Shown piece after piece: positions 42,450-53,143 of a stretch of DNA of 64,000 bases (position 1 is its first letter; each line of letters opens with the position of its first letter). The position numbers were made by a program, and so were the translations under genes. This DNA is from Holtermannia corniformis (lineage: Eukaryota > Basidiomycota > Tremellomycetes > Holtermanniales), in assembly GCA_001599935.1 (NCBI GenBank), contig BCIJ01000020.1:170107-234106 (forward strand), given 5' to 3'. The notes beneath the pieces were generated by a model. It saw nothing but the letters and a program-made list of their open reading frames with translations, was not told the DNA's origin and did no database searches.

Positions 42450-43684
42450 CTACGATGAAGACGGCAGAGTGTCCTTCGTGAGGACATCGTAGTGCCCAGG
42501 ACTGCAATGAACAGGCTTGTCAGCGAACAATGCAAGTGATCACAAGCAAGACATACCGGTACAGCAATGTCAGTGGCCGTCCTTTGATAGCCGCCTCCTC
42601 ATCTTGCTCGCCAAAGTCGACCCAATTAGCCTCTCCGCCACTCAGCTGACTTCGGTCGAGATACAATATCCGAAGATGAACTCCAAGCGCTTGACTAAGG
42701 GTGAGAATCTGAACATGATCAGCCTCGCGACCGCACGGCTCGACCTCGGATCGGCAGAAGTCGTCTGGCAGCATTGGTGTGCATGTGAGCGGGTTGAGAA
42801 GGAAAGGCTCAAAGTCATCCGCATGAGTGCGTATGTGTGCTGAAGCCATGAGACGCAGTACCACGACCTGAAAGTCGTCAGCGACGCCGGTGTATCGTTC
42901 GGCCCGACTCACTATGCAGTTACTCGTCTCTGGGTCCTGGAGCTCTTGCACGATACTCCACTCGGTTGGGTCCCCTTCCCCGGACGCGAACTTCCGAATG
43001 AAGACGAGAAGCGGGTCAAGGAAGTCTTCAATCTGATGTTATAGGCCTGTCAGGATTCCGCCGGGAAAGCTATCACCGACAGACGGACCAATTCGTTGTC
43101 AAACCCAACGCTTGCCATGACCGCAGTGTTTCGTTGTATGGCTTCAAAGGCCATAGTGGCCGCTAGCGCCGAGTCTTCCGAGTGCAGTAGGCGCAGTAGG
43201 TACGCAAGTGTGAAAGCTACCGCACAGTATAGCTTAGCATTCGTTGCCGACGCAAAAGGATCCTGCTCACAGCGATAGAAACAGTCACCATCCCCTTTGG
43301 CCCGCCAGACTTGATCCCAGCCTTGCTGCTCGAGCCATTCGAGCTTCTTGATGACTGTCTTTGAGCCATTCGCGTACTCTTGGCGAATGACAGAGATCGG
43401 CACGGGCGTGGTTATCAGAGGCTAGCGACGTTTAGCCCGAACACTGCAGCAGTCATTCCTGTGCGCACCTTGTTCATGGCTGCCGATGCGCCAGTTCTAT
43501 CGTCCTTCATCTCACTCATGAGCTGCATTATCTCTTGATCCGTCAACGTTGCTAGGTTGGTGGTCTCGTCGATCACTCGTGCTGGTGGTGGAGATGGCGA
43601 TGAGCTCTGATGCAACGACGGTTCCTTAGCTGTTCCGGCAGCTGCAGTGCCTACTGGGACATTGGAGCCCTTGTTTCTCTCCAT
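42450..43684 (-). CDS. Otubain-type deubiquitinase (peptidase C65)
   Basis: Start MERNKGSNVPVGT with a Ser/Pro-rich N-terminus, then the otubain domain: PISVIRQEYANGS, LEWLEQQGWDQVWRAKGDGDCFYR (quoted in two parts: LEWLEQQGWDQVWRA and KGDGDCFYR, with catalytic Asp/Cys), FTLAYLLRLLHSED, VVVLRLMASAHIR, FCRSEVEPCGREADHVQI, LGVHLRILYLDRSQL and the catalytic His in PGHYDVL near the C-terminus. About 300 residues, about seven exons. Otubains remove Lys48-linked ubiquitin and can inhibit E2 enzymes. Length and motif order are those of OTUB1. Confidence 0.87.
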
Positions 43685-43863
43685 GCTGGCTCGATGATTA
43701 CTTGTAGTTGGTTGCGATGAGGTATGAGGTATTCACAAGGCGCTGACGGCATATATACTTTCAGAAAGCCACGTGGAACGTTTTCACGTGACTTGTTTGT
43801 TTCAGGATGTCGTTTGCCTTGCCATACGAGTATACAGTCTTGTTTTGCCCAAGGCACTACACA

Positions 43864-46133
43864 ATGTCGGAGAACAAACAGTTCGTCGAGTAGGTTGTCT
43901 TGCTTCACTGCCAATCACGATCCTAATTTCTCCCAGATTGTGTCCTTTGAGCGCCTTGAGGTCGCACACGCGGTTCTCGTTGACATTGAGGACGAAGACG
44001 CAGCCAAGTACCTACCATAAGCTATTGCTCTTCAAGATTGCTTCAACAGAGGAGCAAAGGGGCTCGAACAATCCTGAACTGTATTGCATGGAGGCGATCT
44101 GCCCACACCTGGGTGCTCCGTTGAGCCATGCTCCGATCGATGACATGGAGGATACGAGGACGATTGGTAAGCAAGACCTTCTGATGGCTCACAAACTGAC
44201 ATCACAAGTATGTCCGTGGCATCAGGTACGTGAGCCCGAGAATGCGTAATTGCTCGCTTGGGTTGAACCTGTGCTAGTACGATTTTGGCGAGTTTGTTCC
44301 TTTTAGTGCCGAATGCGTGACCGACTCGCACTGACTCGCATCATCTCACAGACCTCAAGGATGGTTCGAGCTGTAAGCTTGACAACCAATCAGATATTTA
44401 GCTAACCGACGGAGCAACTGGGATGGAGACCTGTGTATACGAAGTTCGTATCTGTGGTGAGAACGAGCACGCACGGGTGCACGTTGAGGCACCCGCGCTT
44501 GACACTGTCACACCTGGAACCCCAACGGTCGAGTGGGAGCTAGTAGAAATGAAGAGTGTGAGCGAAGGTCTGTTTGCAGGCAATGAGTGTTGAATCAATG
44601 CTAAATAGTCGCGTAGAATTCGCCGATCCTCCCGTGGTATCTCTTGCCAGCCTGTCGATCTCCAATCAAGCGTCTGAATCTGCTGCATCCACTCCCACGT
44701 CTACCTCCCGCGTCGGCAAACAAGCGGCAATCCTGCCTGACAATCTCCCAACATCTCTTGTCTCGTTCGCCAACCTGATTCTCCGAACAGCGTCGCCAGT
44801 GCTGAAATGCCTCTTAACCAAAGAATGCTGTTCACGTCTGCGTTCCGGTGAACTCGAATCCATACGACCGAGCAGGGCCGAGGCAAAGCGCGAAAAGGAG
44901 GTGATGCTCGACCACCCGCCAAGGGAGGTCGATAAGGTTCCAGCACGGGATGTCAAGAAGCGGTGCGTGTATGTTACAGACGGCTTAGATCGACTCACTC
45001 TCGCCCAGTGGAAAAGGCGGCAGCGAGAAAAGTCGTATTCTGATGCTTCGTTCGTTCGGCCGAGTTTGAGTTGCAATCACTAATTAGATGTATAGACGCA
45101 CTTGCCAACATCGAGCAGTACGCCATCGACCTCGCGTAAGATCACATCGTCGTCAGGTTGTCAAGCGCTGAAGCCACTCAGTTGGGACATCATCGTACGC
45201 TTTGCCGATGTCGAGGTGGACGGCCAGCGGCTCCCTGTTGAATATTTCTTGGATTGGGCCAAGGTTGCAGAGGACGAAGCAAAGCACTTTACCTTGCTTA
45301 ATCGGCGTTTGGAGGTCATTTCATCATGTTAGCTGCATACCCTTTGCGTGGCTCATATCGTGGACAGGAACTCGGGTCTTACTTTGGCGCTCACACCGGC
45401 AAGTCCAATCACTTATGTTTGAGTCCCGAACTTTACTCTGACATCTCTCAGTGCACGCTGGTCTATGGGACTCCGCACTGGAAACAGCTCACTCGCTAAG
45501 TGCTCGGATCAGTATCATTCATCTTGTGGCCGAGTGAGTTGCCGCGTCACTAGAGTATCGCTTCTATATGCAAGCTGACAGTCTCGCAGAAGTCGAGGTC
45601 TGGATGTCAACCCCAAGACGATCGAAAAGTTCCTCGCTGCCAAGGACCTCGAAAGTGCTCGGCTTCTGCAGATCATCCACGCAGACGAAATTACGCGTGA
45701 GAATCCCATTCATCCGTGCGACCAACGCTGATCAGTGCATAGACGTGACCACTGGCCACAGATGGTTTTCTTGGTTGTGCGTGAATATACGGTCTCGGCA
45801 CGGGTTTGACTGTCGTCTTGGATAGGTGCAACAAGCAGGGGCTAGATCCTATCAAGACGTTCCGGTCGGAAGTCGCGGCTAATTTCCGCGGCAAAGTGAA
45901 GGTAGACCCTCTCAGTCCCCTCCACCCGCGACGGAACTGATGCCTGCTCAGGGTCCGTGGAATGCCATCGATCGTTTGACGGCGGTGAGGTCTATTACGT
46001 TTGCACCCGTGAATGCTGTTGATGACATTAGGGCCTTACACCGGAGTGGTACTTGGATCTTGAAGGATACGGCAGTCGGAACGATGGAGAAGAGGCACCA
46101 GGCGACGAGCGACTGCATCCGCGGCTGACGTGA
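43864..46133 (+). CDS. Rieske [2Fe-2S] protein fused to a DUF455 ferritin-like domain
   Basis: About fourteen exons. N-terminal Rieske domain: cluster motif 1 CPHLGAPLSH and motif 2 CPWHQYDFDLKDGSSSTG, then CVYEVR and HVEAP. A 37-nt intron (GTAGAA...TTGCAG, 44545-44581) joins WEL to AMSVESMLNSRVEFADPP in frame. The DUF455 part then shows ILRTASPVLKCLLTKE, LHALANIEQYAIDLAWDIIV, WAKVAEDEAKHFTLLNRRLE, VHAGLWDSALETAHSL, LHADEITHV-like DEITHVTTGHRWFSWLC, and ends GLTPEWYLDLEG with a short tail. DUF455 proteins are ferritin-like helical bundles with conserved Glu/His; the Rieske part would deliver electrons. Introns 44288-44351 and 45399-45451 are GC-AG. Start: in-frame ATG 43807 is an alternative. 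Without the 37-nt intron this would be two overlapping genes. Exact activity unknown. Confidence 0.7.
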
Positions 46134-47400
46134 TATCGGCAATCGCCGGATCACCTATGCGACGGTCATGCATTCAACGATGCTGCGCAATGCATTGCTT
46201 ACGTCAATAAGTGTAGGCTCAGCTCCACCCTGATTCCTGACGTGAGCTCGGGCCGGGCTCACTGGCCAGAATTCTCCGAACTTTGGTGGTGCCTCTGAGG
46301 CTGATCGCGGCTGAGGAACACTCAGGAGTTGCCGGACCGTTGTGGCTGCGGACCCGAGCACCGGTTGGAGCTTTGTGCGAAGCGAGGGTGTATGAGTCAT
46401 ACGTCTACGAAACACACGGTGCGATCATCGACCTTCATCGCTTCGCTGTCCTGGAGTACATATCGTACTGGCAAGGGTCGTCCGGCGTCGCAGTCCACGT
46501 AGGTCCACTACCGTTTCAGCGGGATCCAAAGCATTCCTAACGACACCGTTGTGCCTGTGCATCGATCAAGCTTCAATTCCATAGCGCACAGACGACGCGA
46601 CGCGCACAGCACACAGCACACAGTCGAGGCGGTTGGTCGACTGTCCACCGCAGCTCGGACCCTAGGTATGTGATTGAAGATGCTGGCGCTGCGATGCATG
46701 AAGGGCTAGCTGAAACCCGAGCTAGCTCACCCCTGTCGAAGGTTAGCACGGAACACGTTGGAGGATTGGCGGCGCGAGACGACTTCTGCCGTCGTCGGGC
46801 ACACCCCTCGCTCCTGACCCCTTTGCTTCGCAACCCTTGTCGGTCACTGCTCCGCCCGACATCCGCCTCGCTGGCCTCCCATTGACGCGGGCCGATCCGC
46901 CGCTACCGCCTGCCGCATCACAATCCGCTGGCCGTAGCTGCACGCAATCCCTCGGGAGGGCATCGATCAACTGGCTCCTTGCACGGCATCGGACCTTTTG
47001 CTCTTCATCCGGCCGCTCGTCCAGCCACCACGCGGCCCGCTTCCTTGCGCTCGCCCCTCAGTGGGCTTGAGGCACACTACTCGAGTAAACACCGGGCAGA
47101 GCCAAAAGCACGACAATCACAGGAGTTGTTTATGCACTGTCATAGGGGCACACTGTCCGCCGCTAGTGCTCCGCGTGTCTCATATTTTGTGACGGACGGG
47201 CTCAATCGGTACGAAAAAACGTCGATCCTCCATCAGCTGCGCAACCATCCACTACCCGGCCGTCCTTTACCAGTCTGCCGGCTAGTGTGTGACGTCGATC
47301 TTCAGCGCGTGAGCAGCTAGGCCGTCGGCTTCGGGCGGACTGGCGCCGCTTTGCTCCCTTCCGCAGCGACCACCGCAATTGCGCTCTGCGTTGTTGTTTC
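46134..47400. other. 1.27-kb region without a confident gene
   Basis: Between the Rieske-DUF455 gene and the HSF-type gene. A minus-strand ORF of about 82 codons from ATG 46400 (MTHTPSLRTKLQPV, containing PPKFGEFWP) is the only suggestive piece; I do not recognise it. The rest holds small overlapping ORFs and the presumed HSF-gene promoter and leader. Confidence 0.4.
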
Positions 47401-49982
47401 ATGACCTACGAAAACGACGGGCGGCTGCCAAAAGTCGACGTAGGCCAGCCCACGACGTCTTCAGATTCGACATTACGGGCCTCATGGCCTAGATCGCAAG
47501 AGCCTGCGCGCTGGGGTACTCAGCGAACGAGCGATACAAGATACACTGCAGGCGCTATGGACTCTGATCCACCAGACGTCGGCGATGACGACGAGGACGA
47601 AAATGGTCGCGTGTCCAGCGAGGACGACAGTGATGGCGGTAGCGCGAAGAGACGCTTAGGCGACCGAGAGCGCGAAGAAGGTCGTCTCAACAAGCGCAGC
47701 AAAACCCAATTGACACAAACCGCTGGAGTACGAGACGACGACGAAGATGAAATCATGAGTGAAGGCACAGCAATGTCTGTTGATCCTCAGTGAGTCAGGG
47801 AAGTGTACATCGAGATCATCATTAAATAGCTGTAGTCAAGATGGCGCCACGTACAGGCGTTCCCAGTCAGGCTCTGTAAGGTCGACACTATCGCCTCAGC
47901 CTCAACTTGCAACGTCAACGGGCTCGTCGACACCACACTCGACTTCTCGTGCCGCTGGATACACGAACGACCCCACTGCTGCCAGCGACTTGGCTGGACC
48001 AGTATCATGGATTACGCGCTCGGGCACCCGTTCGCGTGACGTCGATCGAGAAAGCGACTATAGTCGCCGCGATGAGGGCGTTCGCCGGTCACCTAGACGC
48101 ACTCTTGGTCGAACACATCCTCCCCCCACCGCAGCGCTACCGCCTGTGGCCCGACCAGCACATATTGCCATCCCACGTCAATTCTCTCCCAGTAAGCCAA
48201 CCTTACCACTCACTACCCCGCCTATCGCATCCACCTCTGCTGCCTCTCAATCCATTGTACCACCCAAAACGCAAGCTGCATTTGTCAACAAGCTGTATGC
48301 AATGCTTGAAGATGAGGAGATCACCAAGTCTGGCCTGATCACATGGAGCGCCGACGGAACAGTATTCTCTTGCACCAATCCGACAGAGTTCTCTAGGTAA
48401 GTCGGTCAAGTTTCTCGCAACTCGATTAACCGCCATCAGAGTTGTCCTCCCACAATTTTTCAAACATAACAATTGGCAGAGTTTCGTCCGGCAACTCAAC
48501 ATGTATGGGTACGTGCTTTCAAACCCTCTGACCCATTCTGACATCTCAGATTCAACAAAGTGAGCCTTTCAGGGCGTTTTTACCCGTGCGCTAACCTTTG
48601 CTAGGTGAATGACCTCTTCCAGTCGTCTTCTGCCGACCCATCCGCTTGGGAGTTTCGTCATCCAAATTTTCGACGCGGCGAACCACATTTGTTGGCGAGT
48701 ATCAAGCGCAAGTCGACTCGTGGCAACGTTTCCTCCTCTCAACCGCAGACACCACCCTTTTCGACCCATCCACGAGTCCTCGCAACTTCGCCCGGGGGCG
48801 ACTACTTCCACGGCATGCACGGCGGACCACTAGCCGAGCCCGTAAACCCGAGACCGATGCGCGACGAGGTTTACCGACGAGATCCGGGACATGGCTGGTC
48901 AAGCGATATGCCCGCTAGCTGGCCACCTGTCTCGCCAAAACGCGAGCGAGTCGAAATGGCCGGGTCAAGTTTACCCATGCCCCCGAAGACTGCCGGTTTG
49001 ACCACGCGGCCGTCTACGAGCTCAGGTCACCCGCCTGTAGATTCAGCTCGATCGTGGAGCAAATTGAGCATGCCGCCTGGTCCAGCAGTGCCCAGTCGAC
49101 CTGTATCCCCTCGTCCACCTCACTCCTTTCCAGATCCAGCCGCGCCGCAGCAGCCACCAGGCATGCGCAGACTGGCGCATTCTTCCGCTGGCACGCCATA
49201 TGCCGCGTCGTCTTGGTCTGGTTCCTCGACAGGACGGCCTTCCATGTCTGCGGAGCCGCTCGCTGGCCAAGTCAACGTCTTGGAAGCTCAGTTGAAGACC
49301 ACCATGCACAAGCTTCATCGGGAAAGGCTGGACAATCGCGCATCTTCGCTAGGCATCGTGACGATGGTTTCGAGGCTCATTAGCGTGGTGTACAATGAAG
49401 CGAGGTCGCCACAGGGTAAGTCGCCCGTCATTGTGTCGCATGCGGCTGACATGCTTCAGCCCAAGCGGCTTTGCGAGATATCGCCGAGACCTTGTCCAAG
49501 CAGCAGCTCGAGCTCGAGCACAACTATCAGCACCTCTGCTCTATCGATCAGCATCAGGAATGGGATATGGTGGCGGAGCGCATCCGGATGGAATCTGCCA
49601 GTGCCCGTAAGTCACTATGTAGATTGATGTGAGGCTAACCCTCCCAGCTTTGCATGACTACGCCCATGGACCCGTTCAAATGGTATCTCACCGTAGTGGG
49701 GCTGGCTCACAGAATCCTGTGGGCGGTCGAGACCCACTCCGCACAGGACAGACGTATTCCACCACCCAGCCCCATCCCGCTCCACTGCCGCCGCCAACAA
49801 ACCTGCCGCGCTCAGAAGGACCATCTTTGCCTCCTTTCACAACCGTCAGCTTGCCTATACTCGCATCTGACCGACCTCGACCAAGTGGCTCGCCAGTGAA
49901 CGAGAAGGATAAGAAGCAGGGTAGTCCGGAGGCGTCTTCGAGCATTTCGCGCCCCGGGCTGCGTTCGCTCCTCAACCAGTAG
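47401..49982 (+). CDS. HSF-type transcription factor (SFL1-like)
   Basis: Multi-exon, about 700 residues. A disordered acidic N-terminus ([20 protein letters not shown]) and a Ser/Pro region precede the HSF DNA-binding domain: [81 protein letters not shown]. Then a long Pro/Ser-rich stretch, a coiled-coil region ([39 protein letters not shown]) and a C-terminus ending RSLLNQ. The recognition helix ([10 protein letters not shown]) is fully conserved. HSF-fold proteins bind nGAAn-type repeats; SFL1-like ones control filamentation or stress genes. Start could instead be ATG 47557 in the same frame. Which HSF-fold subfamily is inferred. Confidence 0.83.
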
Positions 49983-50560
49983 GCACCATCGAGCTCTGTC
50001 GGCTTGACACGGCGATGTCATATAATTCTGCATACACCTTAGGGAGGCCTCCCAACCCTACGCCAACGGAGTACGACGTGATCTCGCGCAGCAACCGAAG
50101 TGCACAGCGTGTAGCAAGTGCAAGCTGTTGGCGTTTCAGAGCAGGCTTCAGAGTGCCACGAAACACCAAACCGCCCCCGAACGCCACCTTCTCCTATCCG
50201 TAGCCTCACCAAAGCGGCTTGGCAAACTCAAATACCCTGAGGGCTGTACACGGGGCGATGCCCGTTGTGAAGACACGTTGACAGTTAGCCGGCGGCAGTG
50301 GTGTGAAACGCTGCCCAAGTTATTTTAGTTATAGCTGCCAAGTGTTGTTGGTCTGGTTTGACGAGGCTGAAGTACAGCGCTGATGCAGAGTCTTGCCTGC
50401 CCGCTGCCTCACCTTTCCCCGTGCATCACCCACTTGACGTGAGGATTCACGCAAGGCTGGTCCTTGATTTTAGCGTCTTTTCCGTTGGAGCGCTGGCAGC
50501 CCATCTCGTCCTGACCCCGCGTTCGGACGCTCGTCGACTCGTTCTCGTAGTCTGCAAGTC
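49983..50560. other. Intergenic DNA upstream of the transporter gene
   Basis: About 580 bp between two plus-strand genes. No convincing ORF, RNA gene or TATA box; presumed terminator and promoter. Confidence 0.45.
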
Positions 50561-52894
50561 ATGACCGCACATGGACACGGAACACCGCAAAAGCCATGGC
50601 ATGGGGTGAGGGATGACCACCTCCCCGAATGTAACTGACCACTCACAGCCGAAAGCTAGTAGTCTCGCTCGGCGTATCCATGGGTGGAGCTGGTATGTGG
50701 TGGCATGACTGGCTGCGCAGGCTTGACGTTGCTTCCCAGGCAAGGCTATCCAATCGGCATGGGTACAGGGGCCGTAATGATCCTCCTTAATAACCTTCAC
50801 ACGTACGTCCGGCGATCGTCATACAAGCATGCTGACGGTGGTAGACACCCCAACTTCGTCACCAAGATCGAGATTTTCTGTGAGTAATGATTCAGCGGCA
50901 TCTACGGCAGCGTGTACTGAATACTACGTTGTTGCAGTCTTTGTGCTCAATTTCATCTGTAAGTCTCGCAGGTCTCGTCTTCGGTGCAAAGTAGATTGAA
51001 CCGAACAGTCTTCATTGCGAATGGCTTGATCCTGACCCTACAATTCTTCCTCTTTCGCCGACAATGGTTGCGCTTGATCTTCGATCCGGTGAAGGTGCGT
51101 GGGGGGTTGTTGAGGTTGATGCCTAAGGTAACCTATATGATGATCAGGGTGTCTTCGTGCCTTTGGTGGTGCTGTCCTTGTACGTATGCGGTGAGATCTG
51201 CCAGTGGTCGGCTCATACGTTACAGTGCTACACTCATCGTTGGCTGTATCAACTACCTCGTGCCCGCTGGTGCCGTCGGACAACGCGAAGTTCTGGCGCT
51301 GTTTTATATCTACACGGGACTGGCATTCCTGATATGTTTCCCGATGCTGTGCATTTGGTTCAATAAGCCACACGACATGTGAGTCTGTCGGTGCTCAACA
51401 AAAGCGCATGCTGACGCACGGTCAGTAATACTTTCACTCCGGCCTGGGCGTTTCTGGTTTTGTGAGTGTTGTCGATACCGTGTGAAAATTGCTCACTGCG
51501 TAGTCCTATGATGCTTGTAGGCATCGTTGCTATCAACGCTCTTCGCGTGCTTGATCTCGAAAGCCCGCAGGCACTGGACGTACTCATCATTGGTTATGTT
51601 TGCCAAGGTCTCGGAGTCGGCATCACCTTCATGTCTGTACATTTCGAATCCATTCGCAGCATGCTGATAGCCCCACTAGGTATCTGACTGTGCGTCACCC
51701 GAGGTACCACAGCCCTGGAACTCACTGCTCTGTAGATCTACATGCTGCGCATCATGCAGACTGGATTCATGGAGGGTCATCAAGCAAACGGCGCCTTCGT
51801 TGCATGTGGGCCACCGTGAGTAGAACGAGACTGACGGACACGCGGGCTGAAGTCAACAGGGGTTTTACCGCACTGGCATTGATCAGTAAGGGTTCGAGCT
51901 GTACGCAAGCGAAGCTGACCGTGAACAGAGCTGGGCGACTTCTCGCGCAAGATGTGAGCACAACCTAGCGTCACACAACCACCGCCTGACTAGCACGTAA
52001 CTTAGCCTTGCTGCCCGCGACTTGAACCTACCCGACAATGCCGGAGACATTTGGTATAGTGTCAGTAACATGAACCTGGCAATGTGCGCGCTCACACAAC
52101 CCGCTTCAGATCTCGGTAGTGGCCGCTCTCATGCTCTTGGGCATCGCGCTGTTCTTCGCCGTGTTTGCGTCGCTCCCTTACTGGTTCAAGGTTCACAAGT
52201 AGGTGGTCATCGCTGATTCATTGAGTGCTGACAAGGAATATCAGGCATTTGTCCGAGATCCTTGGAGTGTGGGCGTTGACCTTTCCTCAAGTCGGCTACA
52301 TTGTTGCAATGAAGGGTTGGTGGACGCCACCCATCTCCATCGTGGACTGACATAAGGACAGCTCTCGGCGATGTCTTTGAGTCGCAGGTGATGTGGACGA
52401 GTGTAAGTTCAATTCGTGGTGAAGGCTTCTACTAATCAGGCTTGCAGTCCACAATCTTGACAATGCAAGTCTTGGCTCGCATCTGCGTAGCCGAAAATTG
52501 ACATTGCGCTGCAGCATCGTTTGCCTTATCTATGCTTTCTTGTTCCCAACAACGCTATATGCACTGTACAAGGGCAAGGTCCTCTTTGACGGCCACGAAG
52601 CTGTATGGAAGGATACGTAAGTCTCTCCAACCCAGTGCAAGATCACTCGTTGATCGTTCACACAGCGAGGAAGCCAAAGGTCAGCATAGACTTGCCAACC
52701 AGATGGCATTCTGATCATCGTAGCGCTGGTGGCCGCGGAGAAGAATCCCACCGCCGACCCATTCACGGGCGCACAAGCGTCCCCAGATCCTTTCGGCGAC
52801 ATGGAGAAAGGTGAAGCCGGACGCTATGTTGTCTCTGGCCCTCGAGTAAGTCGGACCAATGTGTATCTACCTTGCTGACGCGGGCAGATCTGAG
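50561..52894 (+). CDS. TDT/SLAC1-family transporter (malate/sulfite type)
   Basis: Exon-rich (more than ten introns). Start MTAHGHGTPQKPWHG, then the family opening SWQGYPIGMGTGAVMILLNNLH. Other membrane segments: LILTLQFFLFRRQWL, FVPLVVLSFATLIVGCINYL, LALFYIYTGLAFLICFPML, TPAWAFLVFPMMLVGIVAIN (the conserved T-P-x-W-x-x-x-x-F-P-x-M-L-x-G), VLIIGYVCQGLGVGITFMYL, FTALALI, VVAALMLLGIALFFAVFASL, GVWALTFPQVGYIVAM, and a final segment near LIYAFLFPTTLYALYKGK. About ten spans, as in Mae1 and Ssu1. The acidic tail carries TADPFTGAQASPDPF. Mae1 imports C4-dicarboxylates, Ssu1 exports sulfite; which applies here cannot be read. Confidence 0.8.
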
Positions 52895-53143
52895 CAATTG
52901 AACGCGAAAGCACCAGATAGATATTAGACAGACGGCAGGACAATCGTGATTGATTGGTTGCGACTCGTAGGAAACGATGGACAATGTCGCCGCACCGCTT
53001 GTTCTCGGACACTTACAACTTTGATAAGGAAGGATTACGACTCCTGAAAAACTGTCCGCGACAAGTACCGTAAAGACAGTCGCGTCGCATGTCAACAAAC
53101 CAGTACTGTTACTTCCACATTAATATCGACTTCCAAGCAAGTC

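Noticed and set aside
43920..44090. Apparent frameshift or pseudogene in the Rieske domain
   Set aside because: A 52-nt intron (GTACCT...CAAAG) inside the change of frame restores one reading frame with the family motif intact.
44510..44600. Rieske and DUF455 as two overlapping genes
   Set aside because: Kept as an alternative only: the Rieske frame stops just inside the DUF455 start, but a short GTAGAA-TTGCAG intron joins both in frame.
46155..46400. Small mitochondrial protein (PPKFGEFWP recalls ATP-synthase subunit g)
   Set aside because: Only a few residues look similar, there is no following membrane segment, and the only candidate intron would be 26 nt.
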